A DNA stretch of 64,000 bases from positions 1 through 64,000 of the forward strand of contig NZ_KZ826482.1 of NCBI RefSeq assembly GCF_003205515.1. The letters run 5' to 3'. A program made the position numbers and the translations under genes. Position 1 is the stretch's first letter; the number at the start of each line of letters is the position of its first letter. The notes beneath the pieces were generated by a model. The model made no database searches. It saw only the letters and a list, made by a program, of their open reading frames with translations, and was not told the origin of the DNA. This DNA is from Litorivita pollutaquae. GTDB lineage: Bacteria > Pseudomonadota > Alphaproteobacteria > Rhodobacterales > Rhodobacteraceae. Positions 8,278 to 17,162 of this stretch are shown here, one piece after another.

Positions 8278-9897
8278 TCACACGGCGCGCAAAAGGTCGG
8301 CGCGGTCCTGATTTTCGAGTTCGATCAGGTCGCGCGTGCCGTTCAAATAGGCCTTGCCAACCTCGTTCAGGCAGGCCCCACCACGATGGATGTGCTTCTT
8401 GGATAATTCTGGAACTTTGACAATGCCCATGCGATTCATTCGGAGGCCAAAGTCTGTGCGTGAGAACCTTTGGCCTTCATTGACCTCCGCAAAGCGTTGA
8501 TAGGCTTGGAAAAGATTGCCTGCCCGTTCAACCTTATCGGGGTCGATATTGAGGCAAATGGAAACGAAGTCCGACAGGGGGTTAGAGTCGTTCTTTTTGG
8601 CGTCGCGGACGGCATAAAGATGCCTCGGCACATTCAGGCCCCCTTGGGCATAGGCCACCGCGCCTTCGATGCACCAGCGGAAAATGCCTTCCAGTTCACC
8701 CAGCAACCGGGTTTTCAATTTGGGGTCTTTGACCTTCCCACCTTCGGGGCATTCGTGCGCGTCGTGAAATTTGGCAAGGAAGGGGATGATGATCGTGCGC
8801 CGGTAAACCCCGTGGTCCTGACTTTGGATGAGCGGCATGTAATTCGTCGCGTACCAGAGCGTCGCCTTCGAGTAGAAATCGAAATATTCCTGCCGTAGGA
8901 AGCGCGCCTTGATCACGTCTTCCCCAGTGAGCCGTTTGAACTCGCGTTCATCCATCACATCGTTGCGGTCGAACTCGCCGCCGATGCCAAGGCGTTTGCC
9001 CGACAACGCGGCCACATCGCTGTTGATACCGGATTTGCGCGCGGCCTGCGTGATCAGCCCCTTGTCCACGCCGGTCTGATATTGCCCGAAGACGGCGGCG
9101 ATTATCGCGAGGAACAGGCTTTTGCCATTGCTCCCGTTCATCTTGTCGTTCGTTTCATCACCTGTGAGGAAAAAGGCGACCTGTTCTTCCTGATGCGCGA
9201 ACATCGAATACCCGACCGCGCGTTGGAGAAACCCGGCGAGCGTGTGATCACCGCAAGTGATATCGGCGATGAACGCGTCCCAAGCTGGGCACTGCGTGTT
9301 CGGGTCATAGTGGAGTGGCCCCATCCCGGTCAGCATATCCGCTGGCGAAAACTGTGCGAGCTGGCCGGTGGTCAGATCAAGCGTGCCGTTCTGTGCGTTC
9401 CACAGTTGAGGTTGCCGGTCGAACACATCGAGCGGCACCAGTACCGCTGGCTTCGTCAGTTCCAACAATCCATTGATCGCGGAGGCACGGCCCGAACGTG
9501 CGGCCCATTGCAGTCGGTACGGGACTTGCTTCTTTTTTTTGAGGCATTTGCATTCCTCTTTAATCGCGCGGGCAATCTCTCCGGCCATTCCCTTGGCACG
9601 TTCGTTTCCTGAATACCGGTCCCAGCAGTGACCATCGAAAACGACCCATCCAGCGCCTATCGCAAAGGCCGTTCGGGTGCCGTATTTGGCCAGAAAGCGA
9701 TCAGAGTTGCCCAAATCTGTAAGGTCGAAACCCGCGCCTGCACGGGCCAGTATCGCGTTGGTCGAAGGGCGGACCTTGCGTGGGGTGTCGTGCTCAATGA
9801 CCACGTCTTTTTGCTTTTTGAGCTTCTTGGTTTCAATTTTTTCGGCTTTTGCCAGCGCCTTCTTGACGCGTTCATATTGCTTGCTGTGATGCTCCAT
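8278..9897 (-). CDS. P4-type primase/superfamily 3 helicase
   Basis: A 539-residue replication protein. The first 40 residues are lysine-rich; the middle carries the D5-like N-terminal region (WNAQNGTLDLTTGQ near 166-179) and the helicase core has Walker A GSNGKS at 255-260, then sensor segments including ALSGKRLGIGGEFDR and a C-terminal helical domain. Proteins of this kind unwind the origin and prime replication of phages, satellites and islands. It ends four bases from the relaxase stop, converging on it. A good AAGGAAAC site precedes the start. It probably supports autonomous replication of the excised element. Confidence 0.85.
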   Translation of the reverse strand: MEHHSKQYERVKKALAKAEKIETKKLKKQKDVVIEHDTPRKVRPSTNAILARAGAGFDLTDLGNSDRFLAKYGTRTAFAIGAGWVVFDGHCWDRYSGNERAKGMAGEIARAIKEECKCLKKKKQVPYRLQWAARSGRASAINGLLELTKPAVLVPLDVFDRQPQLWNAQNGTLDLTTGQLAQFSPADMLTGMGPLHYDPNTQCPAWDAFIADITCGDHTLAGFLQRAVGYSMFAHQEEQVAFFLTGDETNDKMNGSNGKSLFLAIIAAVFGQYQTGVDKGLITQAARKSGINSDVAALSGKRLGIGGEFDRNDVMDEREFKRLTGEDVIKARFLRQEYFDFYSKATLWYATNYMPLIQSQDHGVYRRTIIIPFLAKFHDAHECPEGGKVKDPKLKTRLLGELEGIFRWCIEGAVAYAQGGLNVPRHLYAVRDAKKNDSNPLSDFVSICLNIDPDKVERAGNLFQAYQRFAEVNEGQRFSRTDFGLRMNRMGIVKVPELSKKHIHRGGACLNEVGKAYLNGTRDLIELENQDRADLLRAV

Positions 9898-9949
9898 AAT
9901 TGTTTCCTTTCAAATGGTAGGCTTGGCTCCGTAATGTTTCGGATTGGGT

Positions 9950-10252
9950 TTATTTGATGGGTTCGAGGATGATGGTCCCGTTGTCGTCAACCCACCTGAT
10001 GATGGCTTTGCTCTCGACATGTGATCGGGCCAACGGCGGCAAGGGCGTGTCCACCGCGATCATGCGCTTGTCGTTGCCGGGGGCACGCAGAACACAGACC
10101 TCCTGGTCTATGAACCGCCGCCCAAGAGTGGCGCGGGTCAAGGCATTCCGCTCGCGATACGAAAGGCCCGGATTCCGAGCGCGCAACACGCGTGCAATGA
10201 TCTCGGGCGTTGTTCCGATGTAGTCTGGTTTGGGGATGTGAATGTGTCTCAT
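9950..10252 (-). CDS. Small hypothetical protein upstream of the primase gene
   Basis: A 100-residue protein beginning MRHIHIPKPDYIGTTPEIIA, with an AGGAGAAG ribosome binding site before the ATG at 10252. It is basic in its middle (RARNPGLSYRERNALTRATL), consistent with a short DNA-binding helical region, and ends in a beta-rich tail. No family recognised. It lies 52 bases upstream of the primase/helicase on the same strand, so the two are probably co-transcribed; a role in replication control is possible but unproven. Confidence 0.55.
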   Translation of the reverse strand: MRHIHIPKPDYIGTTPEIIARVLRARNPGLSYRERNALTRATLGRRFIDQEVCVLRAPGNDKRMIAVDTPLPPLARSHVESKAIIRWVDDNGTIILEPIK

Positions 10253-10978
10253 GGCGTACTCTTCTCCTGTTGCGATCAGGAGTTGGGTACAAACGCAGAA
10301 CAAACCAAAATGTTTTTGCTGTGCCCGGTCAAAAAAATTTTGGCTGGAACTAATGCGACGGTTTCGAGACTTCTTATGAGACTACAAGGTGCTGATTTTA
10401 TGTGGTTTTTATCAAAATCACTTTGATCGCGCGATAGTATTCTCGCTTTGCGCCCAAGCCCCCATGGATAGAAGGATCAAAACTGTTTTGGCCCCTGATT
10501 TCCGTACAGGGAATTGAAAAACAGGCGTCAACTCTCGCGCCGGAATCTATGATTCTACTTTTTTATTGTTTTACAGAGACTTAAAGCTTTCGACAGTTGA
10601 GGAAACACAAGCTGAAACCCTATTCAGTGCGTTTCTTTCTTTGATCACTTCCACAACCACCAAAAGTCAGGGTGAGGGCGCGGCCCTCCCCCTCGGGCAA
10701 GCATTGAAAAGCGATCTCCCCAACAACGGTCACGGCTGACGCCGCGCTGCGTTGCCGGGTGATACCCCTCCGCTTTTCAAAACTTGCCTCGCCCTCTCCC
10801 GCGTTCGCCACGTGGCAGATTTGCAGGAACAGGCGCCTGCGGCGTCAGTCCTGAAATCAGCACTGATTTTCGGAATAGGACCCGACCGATCACAGCCCAT
10901 CAGCCGACGGTCAGAAATCTTCTTCCGGGAACTGAAAACGAACGCACATCGTCCGTGCTTTCAACAACGGAGACGATT
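10253..10978. other. 726-base control region with a long imperfect inverted repeat
   Basis: No gene is convincing here. A 16-base arm CAAGCATTGAAAAGCG (10698-10713) is matched by its near-complement CGCTTTTCAAAACTTG (10771-10786) with two mismatches, across a 57-base spacer. The region lies between the divergent replication genes and ardC, so it could hold the replication origin, an operator or part of the transfer origin. Confidence 0.4.
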
Positions 10979-11869
10979 ATGACAAAGCAGAAATTCAACA
11001 TTCAACAGGAAATCACTGATCAGATCATCGCGGCCATCGAATCCGGTTGCGCACCGTGGCGCAAGCCGTGGATCGGCGGCACAGGCGGTGCAGGTCTGCC
11101 CGAGCGGCACAATGGCGAGCCGTATCGCGGGATCAATGTGCTTGTGTTGTGGTCCATCGCGGCAAGCAAGGGCTACACATCCGCACGCTGGATGACCTTC
11201 AAGCAAGCCAAAGACCTTGGCGGGGCCGTGCGCAAAGGCGAGAAGTCATCGCAGGTGGTTTACTACACTACGACCGAGATTGAGGACGACGCCAACGAGG
11301 GCGAAACCAAGGTCATTCCTTTTGCCAAGTCCTACCGTGTGTTCAACGCCGATCAGATCGACGGCTTGCCCGAAGAGTTCTACAACAAGCCAGACCCGGC
11401 GCGGGATTTGGGCACCGAGCGCGACCCCGAGCTGGACGCCTTCTTTGCCGCTACGGGCGCGGACATCCGGCACAGCAACCAGCCGCGCGCGTTCTACAAT
11501 ATCGGCGGCGACTTCATCCACATGCCCGAGGCGAACACCTTCCACGACAGCAATGGGTACTATGCCACCTTGGCCCACGAGCTGACGCATTGGACCGGCG
11601 CGGACAAACGGCTGGACCGGTTCAAACGGCACAGCGACCGCAAGGCCTATGCCTTCGAAGAACTGGTGGCAGAAATCGGCAATTGTCTGATCTGTGCGAC
11701 CCTTGGCCTGACCCCGGATTTTGACCAGAGCGGGGCGTATATCGAAGGCTGGATGAAAGCGATGAAGGAAGACAACCGCGCCATCTTCCGCGCAGCAAGC
11801 GAAGCACAAAAGGCCTTGGACTTTGTCCAGGGCCTAACCGAGGCAAGTCAAACGGTGGCCGCTGAATAA
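10979..11869 (+). CDS. ArdC-type antirestriction protein
   Basis: A 296-residue protein of the ArdC family, which protects incoming element DNA from host restriction. The N-terminal half (FNIQQEITDQIIAAIESG, APWRKPW) is the single-stranded-DNA-binding ArdC domain, and the C-terminal half is a zincin-like metallopeptidase domain with HELTHW (TLAHELTHWTG), where the two histidines and glutamate bind zinc and act in catalysis. The ATG at 10979 follows CGGAGACG. An in-frame upstream extension is not supported. Presence of ArdC together with a complete restriction system on one element fits a mobile element that must enter restricting hosts. Confidence 0.88.
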   Translation: MTKQKFNIQQEITDQIIAAIESGCAPWRKPWIGGTGGAGLPERHNGEPYRGINVLVLWSIAASKGYTSARWMTFKQAKDLGGAVRKGEKSSQVVYYTTTEIEDDANEGETKVIPFAKSYRVFNADQIDGLPEEFYNKPDPARDLGTERDPELDAFFAATGADIRHSNQPRAFYNIGGDFIHMPEANTFHDSNGYYATLAHELTHWTGADKRLDRFKRHSDRKAYAFEELVAEIGNCLICATLGLTPDFDQSGAYIEGWMKAMKEDNRAIFRAASEAQKALDFVQGLTEASQTVAAE

Positions 11870-11957
11870 GCGGCCCCAAACCCATCATTTTGATTTTTTT
11901 CTTCCGTGATTTTTGGCCGAACCCAAGTTCGGTTTAGAGCAATTACGGAGTTAAATT

Positions 11958-12269
11958 ATGTTCTTAAAAACCGATAATATCACCTATGACATTGTACGCT
12001 TTCGCCAGAACGGCAAGCAGTGGATTATCCGGCGCGGGCTGACCTTGGAGGAGGCGCAGGCCCATTGCCAAGACCCCAATACAAGGGGTGAAGGCTGGTT
12101 TGACGGATACCGCTCGGTCATCGAGAAATTTGAAATTGTGCGGTATCGGTTTGAAGGCAAAAACAAGGTTGTCCGGCGCGGGCTGACTTTGGAGGAGGCA
12201 CAGGCGCACTGCAATGACCCCAAGACGCAGGGTGATGGTTGGTTTGATAGCTATCGCGTACAGCACTAA
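11958..12269 (+). CDS. Small protein made of two tandem GLTLEEAQAHC repeats
   Basis: A 103-residue protein consisting of two copies of a roughly 46-residue unit. Each contains IVR, then a basic strand, then VRRGLTLEEAQAHC or IRRGLTLEEAQAHC, then DP-T-GxGWFD-YR. Single-unit proteins with this cysteine-ended helix motif turn up as hypothetical proteins in phages and alphaproteobacteria; here the unit is duplicated. Function is unknown. It follows ardC by 88 bases and is followed by a strong terminator at 12298, so it may be the last gene of the ardC transcript. Confidence 0.6.
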   Translation: MFLKTDNITYDIVRFRQNGKQWIIRRGLTLEEAQAHCQDPNTRGEGWFDGYRSVIEKFEIVRYRFEGKNKVVRRGLTLEEAQAHCNDPKTQGDGWFDSYRVQH

Positions 12270-12297
12270 TGACGCCGCTGATCGCATTGCACCAACG

Positions 12298-12331
12298 AAA
12301 ACGCCCCTGACCGAAAGGCCGGGGGCGTTTT
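12298..12331. terminator. Strong bidirectional rho-independent terminator
   Basis: AAAACGCCCC at 12298-12307 pairs perfectly with GGGGCGTTTT at 12322-12331 around a 14-base loop, with A and T runs on each side, so it can stop transcription from both directions. Confidence 0.8.
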
Positions 12332-12785
12332 GTTTACAGAGCCAGCGTCGGGCGGGCGTGGCGTTCGTCTTGATCCTTCACGAGGGTAAGATTTTTCGAA
12401 GCCGCCTGTGCGGCGGCAAGGGTCGGCACCGTTCCCGCCCGACACTTTGAAGATTGGTTCAAACGCTCGCAGACCCAAGAATTTTTTTCAACTTTTTTCC
12501 TGCCGCAGCACGACGAGCTGCGCTCGGTAGTTGGAGCAACCTTTCGGGCGCGACCCACACCTATGATCGCGAGAGGCAGGTCACGACACTTCGACTTTCG
12601 GGCAGACACCCTTGGCGAGCCAATAGGGTCGGGAACGACTTCTTAAAAGTGGTACGCAGCGAAAAATGAGTTTTCGGTCAAAGCGCTGCCTTGGATAGAG
12701 GTAATATCTCATGCTAGCATCCTCCTCAAACGTTGGCGGTTAAAAACCGGCAGCAATTCAATAATTTTGGGGCAGCGCATTTTCC
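12332..12785. other. 454 bases before hsdM with no confident gene
   Basis: A minus-strand frame from 12609 to 12334 (91 residues, ending ...DERHARPTLAL) stops just before the bidirectional terminator and could be a small gene, but it lacks a clear ribosome binding site and has no family features. The 3' part must hold the hsdM promoter; TTGGAT and TAGCAT near 12690-12716, about 18 bases apart, are a weak candidate. Confidence 0.35.
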
Positions 12786-14807
12786 ATGAGCACAGATATT
12801 AAGTCACTCGGGTCGTTTGTCTGGTCCATCGCGGAGCTGCTGCGCGGCGACTTCAAGCAGTCCGAATATGGCAAGGTCATTCTGCCCTTCGTCGTGTTGC
12901 GTCGTCTCGACTGCATCCTTGAAGAGAGCAAATCCGCCGTTCTCGACATGGCGGGCAACCTTCCCGACGACATGGACGACGAGGCACGTGACACCCTGCT
13001 GTCCGGCGTCGTGGGGCAGGATATCCGCATCTATAACCTGTCCCGCTTCACCTTTACCTCGCTTAAAGGGCAGGACGCCAAGGACATTCACAAGAACCTG
13101 ATCGACTACATCACCAAGTTCTCGGGCAACGTCCGCGATATCTTCCTTGACAAGTTCCTGTTCACGGACCAGCTCAAACGCCTGAACGATGCCGGTCTGC
13201 TGTATCAGGTCTTTGACAAGTTCACCCAAGTCGACCTGCACCCCGATGCCATCTCAAACCTCGAAATGGGGTATCTGTTCGAAGACCTGATTCGCCGTTT
13301 CTCGGAAATCTCGAACGAGACGGCGGGCGAACACTATACCCCGCGCGAGGTTATCCGCCTGATCGTGTCGCTGCTGCTTATCAACGACAAGGACGCGCTG
13401 ACCGGGTCGGGTGTCATCCGGCAAGTTTATGACCCCGCAGCAGGCACGGGCGGTATGCTGTCCATTGCCGAAATGGAGATGAAGGCGCTTAATGACCGCA
13501 TCCGCGTCGAACTCTTCGGGCAGGAACTCAACCCCGAGTCCTTCGCAATCTGTAAGTCCGACATGCTGGTGACAGGGCACAACCCCGAGAACATCGCCTT
13601 TGGCAACACGCTGACCCAAGACGCTCACGCCACCAAACGCTTCCACTACATGCTGTCCAATCCTCCCTACGGCGTGGACTGGAAGAAATACGCCGACCCG
13701 ATCAAGGACGAGGCGGCGGAACAGGGCATGTCCGGTCGCTTCGGTGCCGGTCTGCCTCGCATCTCGGACGGGCAGCTCCTGTTCCTCCAACATATGATCT
13801 CCAAGATGCGCAATGACGAACAAGGTTCGCGCATTGGCATCGTCATGAACGGCTCGCCGCTTTTCACCGGCGGGGCCGGGTCGGGCGAAAGCGAGATCCG
13901 TCGCTGGATGCTGGAAAACGACTGGGTCGAGGCGATTATCGCGCTGCCGACTGACCTTTTCTACAACACTGGCATTCAGACCTATGTCTGGCTCCTGACC
14001 AACCGCAAGGACACCGCGCGGCGCGACAAGGTGCAACTGATCGACGCCAGCGGGGAACGCTTCTGGAAATCCATGCGGAAATCCCTTGGGTCCAAACGCC
14101 GCGAAATCCCCGATACTGCCTGCGACGAGATTGCGCGCATCTACCACGATATGCTGAACGGCAATTCGGGCTGGGAGGATGTGTCGAAAATCTTCGCCAC
14201 GACCGACTTCGGCTACCGCGAAATCCGAGTTGAACGCCCGCTGAAACTCGCCTTTGCCGTGACCCCCGAGGCGTTGGAGGCGCTGCGCGAGGGGAAACCG
14301 TTCCTCAAACTGGGTGCAGACGACCAGACCCGCGTTCTGGACGCCTTGCAGGAACACTTGCCCGGCGATGAGCGCTGGACCTGTCGTGAGGACTTCGACA
14401 AAGCGCTCTCTGCCGCCCTGCGCAGCAACGGCGTCAAGATCGGTGCGCCGGTCCGCAAGGCAATCCTGTCCGCCATGTCCGAACGCGACGAAGATGCCGA
14501 TGTCTGCACCGACAAAAAGGGCAATCCCGAACCCGATACCGACCTGCGCGATCACGAACTGGTGCCCTTGGGCGAGGATTGGCGCGCCTATGTGCAGCGC
14601 GAGGTTCTGCCTTTTGTTCCTGACGCTTGGGTGGATGAAACCCACACCGACGCGACGGACGGCGGCGTGGGGCGCGTGGGCTATGAAATCAACTTCAACC
14701 GATACTTCTACAAATACGTGCCACCGCGCCCGCTCGAACAGATCGACGCTGAATTGAAAGCTCTCGAATCCGAGATCGCAGGTCTGTTGCAGGAGGTGGT
14801 CGAGTGA
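12786..14807 (+). CDS. hsdM: Type I restriction-modification system, DNA methyltransferase subunit HsdM
   Basis: A 673-residue adenine-N6 methyltransferase subunit of a type I system. The N-terminal HsdM_N helical domain (SFVWSIAELLRGDFKQSEYG) is followed by the methylase fold with the S-adenosylmethionine motif DPAAGTGG near residue 215 and the catalytic NPPYG near 292. With HsdS it methylates the recognition site; with HsdR it forms the nuclease. It is the first gene of a tightly packed set, hsdM, abi, hsdS, small gene, hsdR. The protein is longer than many HsdM proteins because of a C-terminal extension of about 150 residues. Confidence 0.93.
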   Translation: MSTDIKSLGSFVWSIAELLRGDFKQSEYGKVILPFVVLRRLDCILEESKSAVLDMAGNLPDDMDDEARDTLLSGVVGQDIRIYNLSRFTFTSLKGQDAKDIHKNLIDYITKFSGNVRDIFLDKFLFTDQLKRLNDAGLLYQVFDKFTQVDLHPDAISNLEMGYLFEDLIRRFSEISNETAGEHYTPREVIRLIVSLLLINDKDALTGSGVIRQVYDPAAGTGGMLSIAEMEMKALNDRIRVELFGQELNPESFAICKSDMLVTGHNPENIAFGNTLTQDAHATKRFHYMLSNPPYGVDWKKYADPIKDEAAEQGMSGRFGAGLPRISDGQLLFLQHMISKMRNDEQGSRIGIVMNGSPLFTGGAGSGESEIRRWMLENDWVEAIIALPTDLFYNTGIQTYVWLLTNRKDTARRDKVQLIDASGERFWKSMRKSLGSKRREIPDTACDEIARIYHDMLNGNSGWEDVSKIFATTDFGYREIRVERPLKLAFAVTPEALEALREGKPFLKLGADDQTRVLDALQEHLPGDERWTCREDFDKALSAALRSNGVKIGAPVRKAILSAMSERDEDADVCTDKKGNPEPDTDLRDHELVPLGEDWRAYVQREVLPFVPDAWVDETHTDATDGGVGRVGYEINFNRYFYKYVPPRPLEQIDAELKALESEIAGLLQEVVE

Positions 14808-14835
14808 TTTTTTGCCTGTTCCGCACTGTTTCTTC

Positions 14836-14864
14836 TTGTTTCTTTAAGGTCCTTGGCATACGTA
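14836..14864 (+). promoter_or_regulatory. Candidate promoter for the structured RNA and Abi gene
   Basis: TTGTTT at 14836-14841 and TACGTA at 14859-14864 are separated by exactly 17 bases and lie just downstream of the hsdM stop. A start about seven bases further on would place the 5' end of the transcript at the first base of the folded RNA that begins at 14871-14872. This is a by-eye match to the sigma-70 pattern. Confidence 0.45.
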
Positions 14865-14870
14865 TTGGGG

Positions 14871-14951
14871 CAACAAGACCCGCCACGCCTCGGGCAGAGC
14901 TTCGGCTTTGTACTGCGCACCCCGGCGGGTTACTTGTTTTTGGGGTGTGCA
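14871..14951 (+). ncRNA. Candidate structured RNA upstream of the Abi_2 gene (abiF-RNA-like)
   Basis: Three helices can form in 81 bases. Outer stem: AACAAG-ACCCGCC (14872-14884) with GGCGGGT (14924-14930), a TA bulge, and CTTGTT (14933-14938). Inner hairpin: CAGAGC (14895-14900), a UUCG loop, GCTTTG (14905-14910). Pseudoknot: TGCGCACCCC (14914-14923) with GGGGTGTGCA (14942-14951), ten pairs with one G-U. The last helix ends five bases before the abi start codon. A conserved abiF RNA motif has been described next to Abi_2 genes, and AbiF proteins with RNA antitoxins have been reported; membership here is my inference. Confidence 0.6.
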
Positions 14952-14955
14952 AAAT

Positions 14956-15882
14956 ATGAAGTTTGCCAAACCCGCGATCTCGGTAGATGACCAGCTCGAA
15001 CTCCTCAAGCAACGCGGCATGACCGTGCCGGACGAGGCGCGCGCGCGTCACTACCTCAATCATATCTCGTACTACCGGCTGCGCGCCTACTGGCTTCCGT
15101 TTGAGGGCAAAAAACAAGGCGATGCGCATTGCTTCAAGGATGGCACGTCATTTGACGATGTGCTGTCGCTCTACGTCTTCGACCGGCAGCTCCGCCTTTT
15201 GGTCATGGACGCGGTTGAGCGGGTGGAGGTGGCGATCCGCGCCTCTTGGGCGCATCACATGGCGATGTCGCACGGGCCGCACGGATATTTGGACCAGCAG
15301 CACTATTCAAAGGTGCGCCACCACGCGTCGATGGTGGACAGCCTGACCAAAGAGTTCGACCGCTCTCGCGACACCTTTGCAGACCATTACCGCACGAAGT
15401 ACACCACCCCCACCTTGCCGCCTGTGTGGATGGCGGCAGAGCTTATGTCCTTTGGGCTGCTTTCCAAGTTCTATGGCGGGCTGAAATCCCGTGCGGAGCG
15501 TCAGGCCATCGCCAAGCCACTGGCACTGGACGAAAAGGTGCTGACCTCTTTCGCGCACCACATGAGCCATGTCCGCAACATCTGCGCCCACCACGGGCGG
15601 CTGTGGAATCGGCGGTTTACGATTCAGATGATCGTCCCGCGCTACCCTGCGCGGCTGGCCGTCGCGATGAAGGGCGCGGACCCCCGAAATATCCACAACA
15701 CCTTGGTGACCTTAGACCAGATGCTGCGGATCATCGCACCGGGGACAACGTGGTGCGACCGGGTCCGCATTTTGATGGCAGATTGTGCTTTTGCCAACCC
15801 GCAAGCGATGGGGTTCCCCGAAGGATGGGACGAGCGCCCGATTTGGCGTGTTCACGGCAATCAAGGAGGCGGGGCCGCATGA
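14956..15882 (+). CDS. Abi_2 family (AbiD/AbiF-like) HEPN protein
   Basis: A 308-residue protein of the Abi_2 family, linked to abortive phage infection. It has the family start (AISVDDQLELLKQRGM), the HYLNHISYYRLRAYW segment near residues 32-46, and the HEPN ribonuclease signature RNICAH at 207-212 (R-x4-H), followed by HGRLWNR. HEPN proteins of this type are thought to cut RNA. The ATG at 14956 starts just after the folded RNA, with no clear ribosome binding site, so translation may depend on that structure. Its stop overlaps the hsdS start (ATGA), placing it inside the type I operon between hsdM and hsdS. Confidence 0.85.
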   Translation: MKFAKPAISVDDQLELLKQRGMTVPDEARARHYLNHISYYRLRAYWLPFEGKKQGDAHCFKDGTSFDDVLSLYVFDRQLRLLVMDAVERVEVAIRASWAHHMAMSHGPHGYLDQQHYSKVRHHASMVDSLTKEFDRSRDTFADHYRTKYTTPTLPPVWMAAELMSFGLLSKFYGGLKSRAERQAIAKPLALDEKVLTSFAHHMSHVRNICAHHGRLWNRRFTIQMIVPRYPARLAVAMKGADPRNIHNTLVTLDQMLRIIAPGTTWCDRVRILMADCAFANPQAMGFPEGWDERPIWRVHGNQGGGAA

Positions 15883-17162
15883 TACCTACATCCGATATCG
15901 TTCCCGGTGGCATTCCAAGTGGCTGGCGAAGTGTTCCGTTTTGGTCTCTCTTCCGACGTGAAAAGAAGACAGGATATGCCGAAGAAGAGCTGCTATCCGT
16001 CTATCGTGATCACGGGGTAATCCCGAAATCATCGCGCGATGACAACCACAACAAACCCTCCGAAGACCTTTCTGGATACCAGCTTGTGACAGAGGGGGCC
16101 TTGGTCACAAACAAGATGAAAGCGTGGCAGGGTTCAATCGCAATCTCGCGCTATCGGGGCATCGTCAGTCCGGCGTATTACGTCTACACGCCTCAGAGCG
16201 ACGAGTGCGACCAATTCCTGCACTATCTGCTACGCAGCGACCCTTACATCGGTCTCTATGGACGCATTTCCAAAGGCGTCCGCGTCAATCAGTGGGACTT
16301 GGAGCATGAGGCATTGCGCAACATCCCTGTGTTGCTCCCCGACCTCGCGACCCAACGCCAGATTGCCGACTTTCTGGACCGTGAGACCGCAAGAATAGAC
16401 CTGCTGATCGAGAAAAAGCAGCGCTTGGTGGCGCTGCTGGGGGAGAAGTGGGTGAGCGTTGTAGAGAATGCAATCTCGACGGGCGGCAAGCGGACGAAAC
16501 TCGGACACCACATCGACATTCTGTCGGGTTATGCATTCCCGAGCAGCGACTTCTCAACAGACCCAGAAGACATGCCGCTTCTCCGAGGCGCAAACGTCTC
16601 ACCCGGTTCTATGAGGTGGGACGACACCGTTTATTGGTCGCGTGATCGACTGGTCGAGGTGTCGCGTTTCTTGCTGGATGCAGGCGACGTTGTGCTTGGG
16701 ATGGATCGCCCGTGGATCTCATCGGGCATTCGCATTGCAGAGCTGACGGAAGAAGATGCGCCAGCATTGCTTCTCCAACGTGTCTGCCGGATCGCTCCCA
16801 GGACAACGATGGACAAGCAGTTCATGAAACTGCTGCTCACCAGTCGCCAATTCCTCGCATATTTCGAACCGATTATGACTGGCGTCAGCGTGCCGCACAT
16901 CAGTCCCGATCAAGTGAGTTCATTCCGCTTCGAATACATCGAAAGGGATGAGCAAGTTCGGCGAGCAACCGCAGCAGGCAGAGAACGCGAACGGATAATC
17001 CGAGTGCACCAAAGCACCGAAAAATCCATCGACCGCCTGAAAGAATACCGCTCCGCCCTGATCACCGCCGCTGTCACGGGTCAGGTCGACGTGACGACCT
17101 ACGCCAAATCCGGCACCCCCGACCGCCGCCTCGACGCCATCCAAGAGGAGATGGACGCGTGA
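15879..17162 (+). CDS. hsdS: Type I restriction-modification system, specificity subunit HsdS
   Basis: A 427-residue subunit that reads the DNA target. It shows the usual two target-recognition domains with conserved spacers: the first ends near LPDLATQRQIADFLDRETARIDLLIEKKQRL, the second near a shorter repeat of the same helix (QSTEKSIDRLKEYRSALITAAVTGQ). The ATG at 15879 overlaps the abi stop (ATGA) and has a strong AAGGAGG upstream. Its stop overlaps the next start (GTGA). The second recognition domain ends with a helix shorter than the first, as is common. The target sequence cannot be inferred. Confidence 0.92.
   Translation: MIPTSDIVPGGIPSGWRSVPFWSLFRREKKTGYAEEELLSVYRDHGVIPKSSRDDNHNKPSEDLSGYQLVTEGALVTNKMKAWQGSIAISRYRGIVSPAYYVYTPQSDECDQFLHYLLRSDPYIGLYGRISKGVRVNQWDLEHEALRNIPVLLPDLATQRQIADFLDRETARIDLLIEKKQRLVALLGEKWVSVVENAISTGGKRTKLGHHIDILSGYAFPSSDFSTDPEDMPLLRGANVSPGSMRWDDTVYWSRDRLVEVSRFLLDAGDVVLGMDRPWISSGIRIAELTEEDAPALLLQRVCRIAPRTTMDKQFMKLLLTSRQFLAYFEPIMTGVSVPHISPDQVSSFRFEYIERDEQVRRATAAGRERERIIRVHQSTEKSIDRLKEYRSALITAAVTGQVDVTTYAKSGTPDRRLDAIQEEMDA

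Noticed and set aside
12334-12609. 91-residue minus-strand frame before hsdM
   Set aside because: Ends suggestively at a terminator but lacks a start signal or family match, so noted only under the gene-free region.
13254-14645. 463-residue minus-strand frame across hsdM
   Set aside because: Antisense to a confident HsdM; no family features.
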